Part shown: piece by piece, positions 60,740 to 64,000 of the stretch
How the letters are laid out: each line of letters starts with the position of its first letter
Numbering within the stretch: the first letter of the stretch is position 1
The notes under the pieces: generated by a model
Told to the model about the DNA's origin: nothing
Database searches by the model: none
What the model saw: only the letters and a program-made list of their open reading frames with translations
Source: Halopseudomonas salegens
GTDB lineage: Bacteria; Pseudomonadota; Gammaproteobacteria; Pseudomonadales; Pseudomonadaceae
Assembly (NCBI RefSeq): GCF_900105655.1
Contig: NZ_LT629787.1
Coordinates: 372,001 to 436,000, forward strand
Reading direction: 5' to 3'
DNA length: 64,000 nt
Position numbers and translations under genes: made by a program

Positions 60740-62773
60740 ATGCCGCTCATTACCGACCCGTCCTGGCAGTCTGACGAGGTGCCCGCCATCCAGCCGGTAG
60801 GCTGGGCGCTGGTGCTGGACAATGAGGCGCGCCAGGTCTTGCAGGTCAGCGCCAATTTACCCGAGTTTTTACCATTTAGCGTCGATCAGGCCCTGCTGTC
60901 AGGTGCGGAGGCTTTGCTTGGCCGTGGTCTGCTGCGCCGTGTGCACTCCGGTTTGCAGGGCCGTCCGCGCCTGGCCAGTGCGCTGAAATCCAGCCGTCAG
61001 GCGCAGGGTCGTACCGTGCGCTTCCAGGTCATGGCCTATCGCAGTGGTGACAATATCGTTGTTGAGTTCGAACCCTTGCCTCAGGTGGGAGGGCGGCGGT
61101 TGCTTTCCGAGGTCAATCATTGTCTGTTGCGTTTGGCTGCGGCTGATCAGCCAGGTCAGTTACTTGAAGAACTGGTCGCCAGCATGCAGTCGCTGACCGG
61201 CTATGCACGGGTACTGGTCTATCAGTTTGGCGATGACTGGCATGGTCAGGTCGTGGCTGAAGCGGGTGATGGACAAATGCCCAGCGTACGGGGCTTTCGC
61301 TTTCCTGCTGAGGAAATTCCGGAGCAGGCCCGGCGGCGCTATTGGCGTCATCCGCTGCGCACCATTCATGATGAGGCTGCTACGGCTGTGCCATTGGTCA
61401 GCCAGGTTACGGCGCTGACGCCTGTCGATTTGTCACTGGGCAATTTGCGCGCCCTGGCGCCATCGCACCGGCGCTATATGCGAGGCCTGGGCGTGCGCGC
61501 CTCGCTGTCGGTGGGTATTCTGGGCGAGCAAGCCTTGTGGGGCCTGGTGTCCTGTCACAACCCGCAGCCACTGTACCTGTCGCCAGCCATCCGCGATGCG
61601 GCAAGGGCGCTGGTGCAAATGGCCACGCAACGGATGTTCTTGCTGCAGGCGCGCACGGAGTCACGTTACCTGCAGCGCGTGATTGACAGTCGGCAACTGA
61701 TTTCAAAGGAACACGGTGGTTTGGTGGAGCCAGCGCAGTTGTTGCGCCGGCATGGGGCGGAATGGCTGGAACTCTTCCGGGCCGAAGGCTGTGCTCTGGT
61801 CATTCAGCAGCAAGCCCTGCGTCTGGGGCAGTTACCCGGCCAGGTGGCACTCTTGCACCTGACCCGCTGGCTGGAAACCGAGCATCCACAAGCCAGTGCC
61901 TGGAGTACCAGCAGTCTGGGGCTCGAGGGGCCGCAGGGTGTTGATTGCTGTCCCGGGTACTCCGGCTTGTTGGCGGTCAAGGTCCCCTTGTCGCGACAGC
62001 CGGGCTGGTTGCTGCTGTTTCGTGCCGAACGGATTGACCGCCAGCACTGGGCTGGTCCGCAGGAACTGGTGCCGGTGCAGGACGCCGTCACCGATATTCA
62101 GCCCTTGCCTGAGGGCCCTTTTGTTGCCTGGCAAGTCGAGTTGCGTCAACACAGTCTGCGCTGGTTGGCGATCGAGGAGCAGGCGGCCCAAGACCTGGCG
62201 GAAGATCTGGCCGTATCGGTCTCGGTGCAGGAAGTGGAGCAGTTGATGACCCAGTTGCAGCGTGCCAACGAGCAACTGGAAACCCTGGCGCATACGGACC
62301 CCTTGACCAGAATATGGAACCGCTACCGTATCGAGCAGGCCATCGATGCTGAGATCAGTGCCGGCGAGCGTTATGGGCGGGCCTTCTCGTTGCTGCTGTT
62401 TGATATTGATAACTTCAAGGCGGTGAATGATACCCATGGCCATGAACTGGGTGATCAGGTGTTGGCGAAAATGGCTGAAGTGGTCATGGGGGCCTTGCGC
62501 AGCTCCGATCTCTTTGGTCGTTGGGGTGGCGAGGAATTTATTGTGCTGGCGGTTGAAACCGGAGCTGCCGATGCCGGGCTGCTGGCTGAACGCCTGCGAG
62601 TCGCGGTGGCCGAGACGTCTTTTCCGCCATTGGCGCAGGTAACCATCAGTGTTGGCGCGGCGCGTTGGCAGTCGGGGGAAACCCGCAAGCAGCTGATTGC
62701 ACGTGCGGATCAGGCGATGTATCAGGCCAAGCAGGCGGGCCGCAACCAGACGGTATTGGCCCGCGCTGACTGA
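60740..62773 (+). CDS. Bacteriophytochrome-like PAS-GAF-PHY diguanylate cyclase
   Basis: A 677-aa protein. The N-terminal PAS-2-type (about 15-110) has VPAIQPVGWALVLD, matching the IQPHG region of phytochromes. The GAF domain (about 125-300) has FPAEEIPEQAR, RALAPSHRRYMRGLGVRASL and WGLVSCHN. A PHY-like region follows, then a C-terminal GGDEF (about 520-677) with active GGEEF and RSSD (RxxD I-site) five residues upstream. The biliverdin-binding Cys at the N-terminus is absent, the PASDIP motif is altered (Glu192 at the Asp position) and the second His of CHH is Asn274, while His243 and Tyr246 are kept. It may bind a different or no chromophore. ATG 60740 has a GGAAG site. Confidence 0.87.
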   Translation: MPLITDPSWQSDEVPAIQPVGWALVLDNEARQVLQVSANLPEFLPFSVDQALLSGAEALLGRGLLRRVHSGLQGRPRLASALKSSRQAQGRTVRFQVMAYRSGDNIVVEFEPLPQVGGRRLLSEVNHCLLRLAAADQPGQLLEELVASMQSLTGYARVLVYQFGDDWHGQVVAEAGDGQMPSVRGFRFPAEEIPEQARRRYWRHPLRTIHDEAATAVPLVSQVTALTPVDLSLGNLRALAPSHRRYMRGLGVRASLSVGILGEQALWGLVSCHNPQPLYLSPAIRDAARALVQMATQRMFLLQARTESRYLQRVIDSRQLISKEHGGLVEPAQLLRRHGAEWLELFRAEGCALVIQQQALRLGQLPGQVALLHLTRWLETEHPQASAWSTSSLGLEGPQGVDCCPGYSGLLAVKVPLSRQPGWLLLFRAERIDRQHWAGPQELVPVQDAVTDIQPLPEGPFVAWQVELRQHSLRWLAIEEQAAQDLAEDLAVSVSVQEVEQLMTQLQRANEQLETLAHTDPLTRIWNRYRIEQAIDAEISAGERYGRAFSLLLFDIDNFKAVNDTHGHELGDQVLAKMAEVVMGALRSSDLFGRWGGEEFIVLAVETGAADAGLLAERLRVAVAETSFPPLAQVTISVGAARWQSGETRKQLIARADQAMYQAKQAGRNQTVLARAD

Positions 62774-62880
62774 CCATACCGCTGACTAATGGGTCATCAT
62801 TTGTCATATTAAACTCGCTGCCGTCAGGACGCAGAGCAGGTATCTTGATTGCCTGACATGCCCCTGATGGAGGATTTTGT

Positions 62881-64000
62881 GTGAGTGATCTGACTGCTTT
62901 TCGCCAGGACGTACGGGCCTGGCTGGAAGACAACTGTCCATTGAGTATGCGTGAGCCGGCTACCAGTGATGCCGATTTCTGCTGGGGTGGGCGCAACTTC
63001 CAGTTCCAGAGTGCCGATCAGAAGTTGTGGCTTGAACGCATGGCCGAGCGCGGCTGGACCGCACCGGACTGGCCGACCGAGTACGGCGGTGGTGGCTTGA
63101 GCCGGGCGGAAACCAAGGTGTTGCAGGAAGAAATGGCGCGCATCAAGGCACGTGCGCCGTTGTCCAGCTTTGGTGTCTGGATGATCGGCCCGGCGATTCT
63201 CAAGTTCGGCTCGGAGGAGCTCAAGCGTCAGCATCTGCCTCCGATCATTCGCGGTGAGATTCGCTGGTGTCAGGGCTATAGCGAACCCGGTGCCGGTTCT
63301 GACCTGGCCGGCCTGCAGACCAAGGCCGAAGATCAGGGCGATCACTTTATCGTCAATGGCCAGAAAATCTGGACCTCCTATGCCGACAAAGCTGACTGGA
63401 TGTTCTGTCTGGTGCGCACCAATACCGAAGCCAAGAAGCAACTGGGTATCAGTCTGGTGCTCTTTGACATGACCACGCCAGGTGTCTCGACCCGCCCGAT
63501 CAAGCTGATTTCCGGCAGCTCGCCCTTCTGCGAGACCTTCCTCGATAACGTCAAGGTCGAGAAAAGCCAGGTGGTCGGTGAGATCAACGCCGGCTGGACC
63601 ATCGCCAAGTATCTGCTGACCCATGAGCGGGAAATGATTGGTGGCATGGGCCGCACGGCGGCTGGTCAGAAAACCCTGTCACAGATTGCCGTCGAAGCCG
63701 TCGGGTTGGAGCAGGGCAGGTTGGCAGATGGCTATCTGCGCAGCGAATTGACGCGCTGGGATCTTGATTCAGAAGCCTTTGCCCTGACCGCGGAGCGCGT
63801 GCTGGACGAGGCCAAGGCCGGGCAGGGCGTTGGTGCGGCCTCGGCGGTGCTCAAGTATTACGGTACCGAGCTGAACAAGCGCCGCCAGGAGCTGTTGATT
63901 GCCCTGCATGGTAGCGATGCCATGATCTGGGACGGTGAAGCCAGCAACAACGGCGCCATGCCGCGTGCCTGGCTGCGCTCCAAGGGCAACTCGATCGAGG
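62881..64000 (+). CDS. Acyl-CoA dehydrogenase, truncated by window end
   Basis: An open frame from GTG 62881 to the window edge (373 codons seen). A GGAGG site lies seven bases upstream. It has the acyl-CoA dehydrogenase N-terminal helical domain (FRQDVRAWLEDNCP), the flavin-binding signature WCQGYSEPGAGSDLAG, KIWTSYADKADW and the C-terminal helical domain up to GEASNNGAMPRAWL. It should oxidise an acyl-CoA thioester with FAD, passing electrons to ETF. The expected total length is about 390-400 aa, so only a short tail is missing. Substrate chain length cannot be read from the sequence. Confidence 0.93.
   Translation, partial: MSDLTAFRQDVRAWLEDNCPLSMREPATSDADFCWGGRNFQFQSADQKLWLERMAERGWTAPDWPTEYGGGGLSRAETKVLQEEMARIKARAPLSSFGVWMIGPAILKFGSEELKRQHLPPIIRGEIRWCQGYSEPGAGSDLAGLQTKAEDQGDHFIVNGQKIWTSYADKADWMFCLVRTNTEAKKQLGISLVLFDMTTPGVSTRPIKLISGSSPFCETFLDNVKVEKSQVVGEINAGWTIAKYLLTHEREMIGGMGRTAAGQKTLSQIAVEAVGLEQGRLADGYLRSELTRWDLDSEAFALTAERVLDEAKAGQGVGAASAVLKYYGTELNKRRQELLIALHGSDAMIWDGEASNNGAMPRAWLRSKGNSIE

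Noticed and set aside
1-64000. CRISPR array or rRNA genes
   Set aside because: No short regularly spaced direct repeats with unique spacers and no rRNA-like sequence were seen.

Overview
The window looks like chromosome of a gammaproteobacterium close to Pseudomonadaceae (a Halopseudomonas/Pseudomonas-like marine or environmental lineage). This is inferred from gene content: DUF1302/DUF1329 pair, Mrp-type antiporter, several MCPs and c-di-GMP enzymes, an RlhA-type U32 protein, a bacteriophytochrome-like cyclase. It also rests on compact ATGA/GTGA-overlapped operons and moderately high GC. No species call is made.

Left part (1-12008) is accessory. It holds a DUF1302/DUF1329 pair and a secreted carboxylesterase, an MCP-porin-PstS-like trio, a few small unknown genes, and a P4-type tyrosine integrase at 10328-11758. 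Four GGGTAGG repeats sit just upstream of the integrase. They are followed by the 3' half of a tRNA-Thr gene (11960-12008) with its terminator. That half-tRNA marks the right end (att) of an integrated element whose left end lies outside the window.

Just outside the att site is a two-gene unit (12312-14821): a MazG-like nucleotide pyrophosphohydrolase overlapping a 730-aa fusion of GIY-YIG nuclease, DUF2075/Schlafen-group-3-like helicase and LexA/S24-type self-cleaving peptidase. It is a good candidate for a damage- or phage-responsive defence system.

The centrepiece (16665-33651) is a seven-gene, same-strand locus: TolC-like outer membrane factor, short HlyD-like adaptor, a 2852-aa repeat protein (LEPR-XLL motif, DUF4347, VCBS/cadherin-like repeats), a GAF-HlyD adaptor, an M50-metalloprotease/HlyD fusion, and a 7TMR-DISM histidine kinase with its OmpR-type regulator. 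There is no ABC ATPase, RND pump or RTX repeat, so it does not fit classical type I secretion.

Further right come rlhA (minus strand), a lipoprotein lipase, and an nfrB-nfrA-DUF4434 operon for a c-di-GMP-controlled exopolysaccharide (the phage N4 receptor pathway of E. coli). Next is a compact chemosensory-like module (CheY-, CheX- and MCP-like genes divergent from a CBS-PAS-Hpt-ATPase kinase), followed by an eight-gene Mrp/Mbh-like cation antiporter operon (54583 to 47780, minus strand). The end holds a UbiB-family kinase, another MCP, a PAS-GAF-GGDEF-EAL protein, a phytochrome-like GGDEF protein with an altered chromophore pocket, and the start of an acyl-CoA dehydrogenase cut by the window edge.

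The theme from 16 kb onward is surface and signalling: a giant exoprotein, an exopolysaccharide, chemoreceptors and c-di-GMP turnover enzymes that probably feed NfrB. Functions are assigned from motif reading only; no database search was run.
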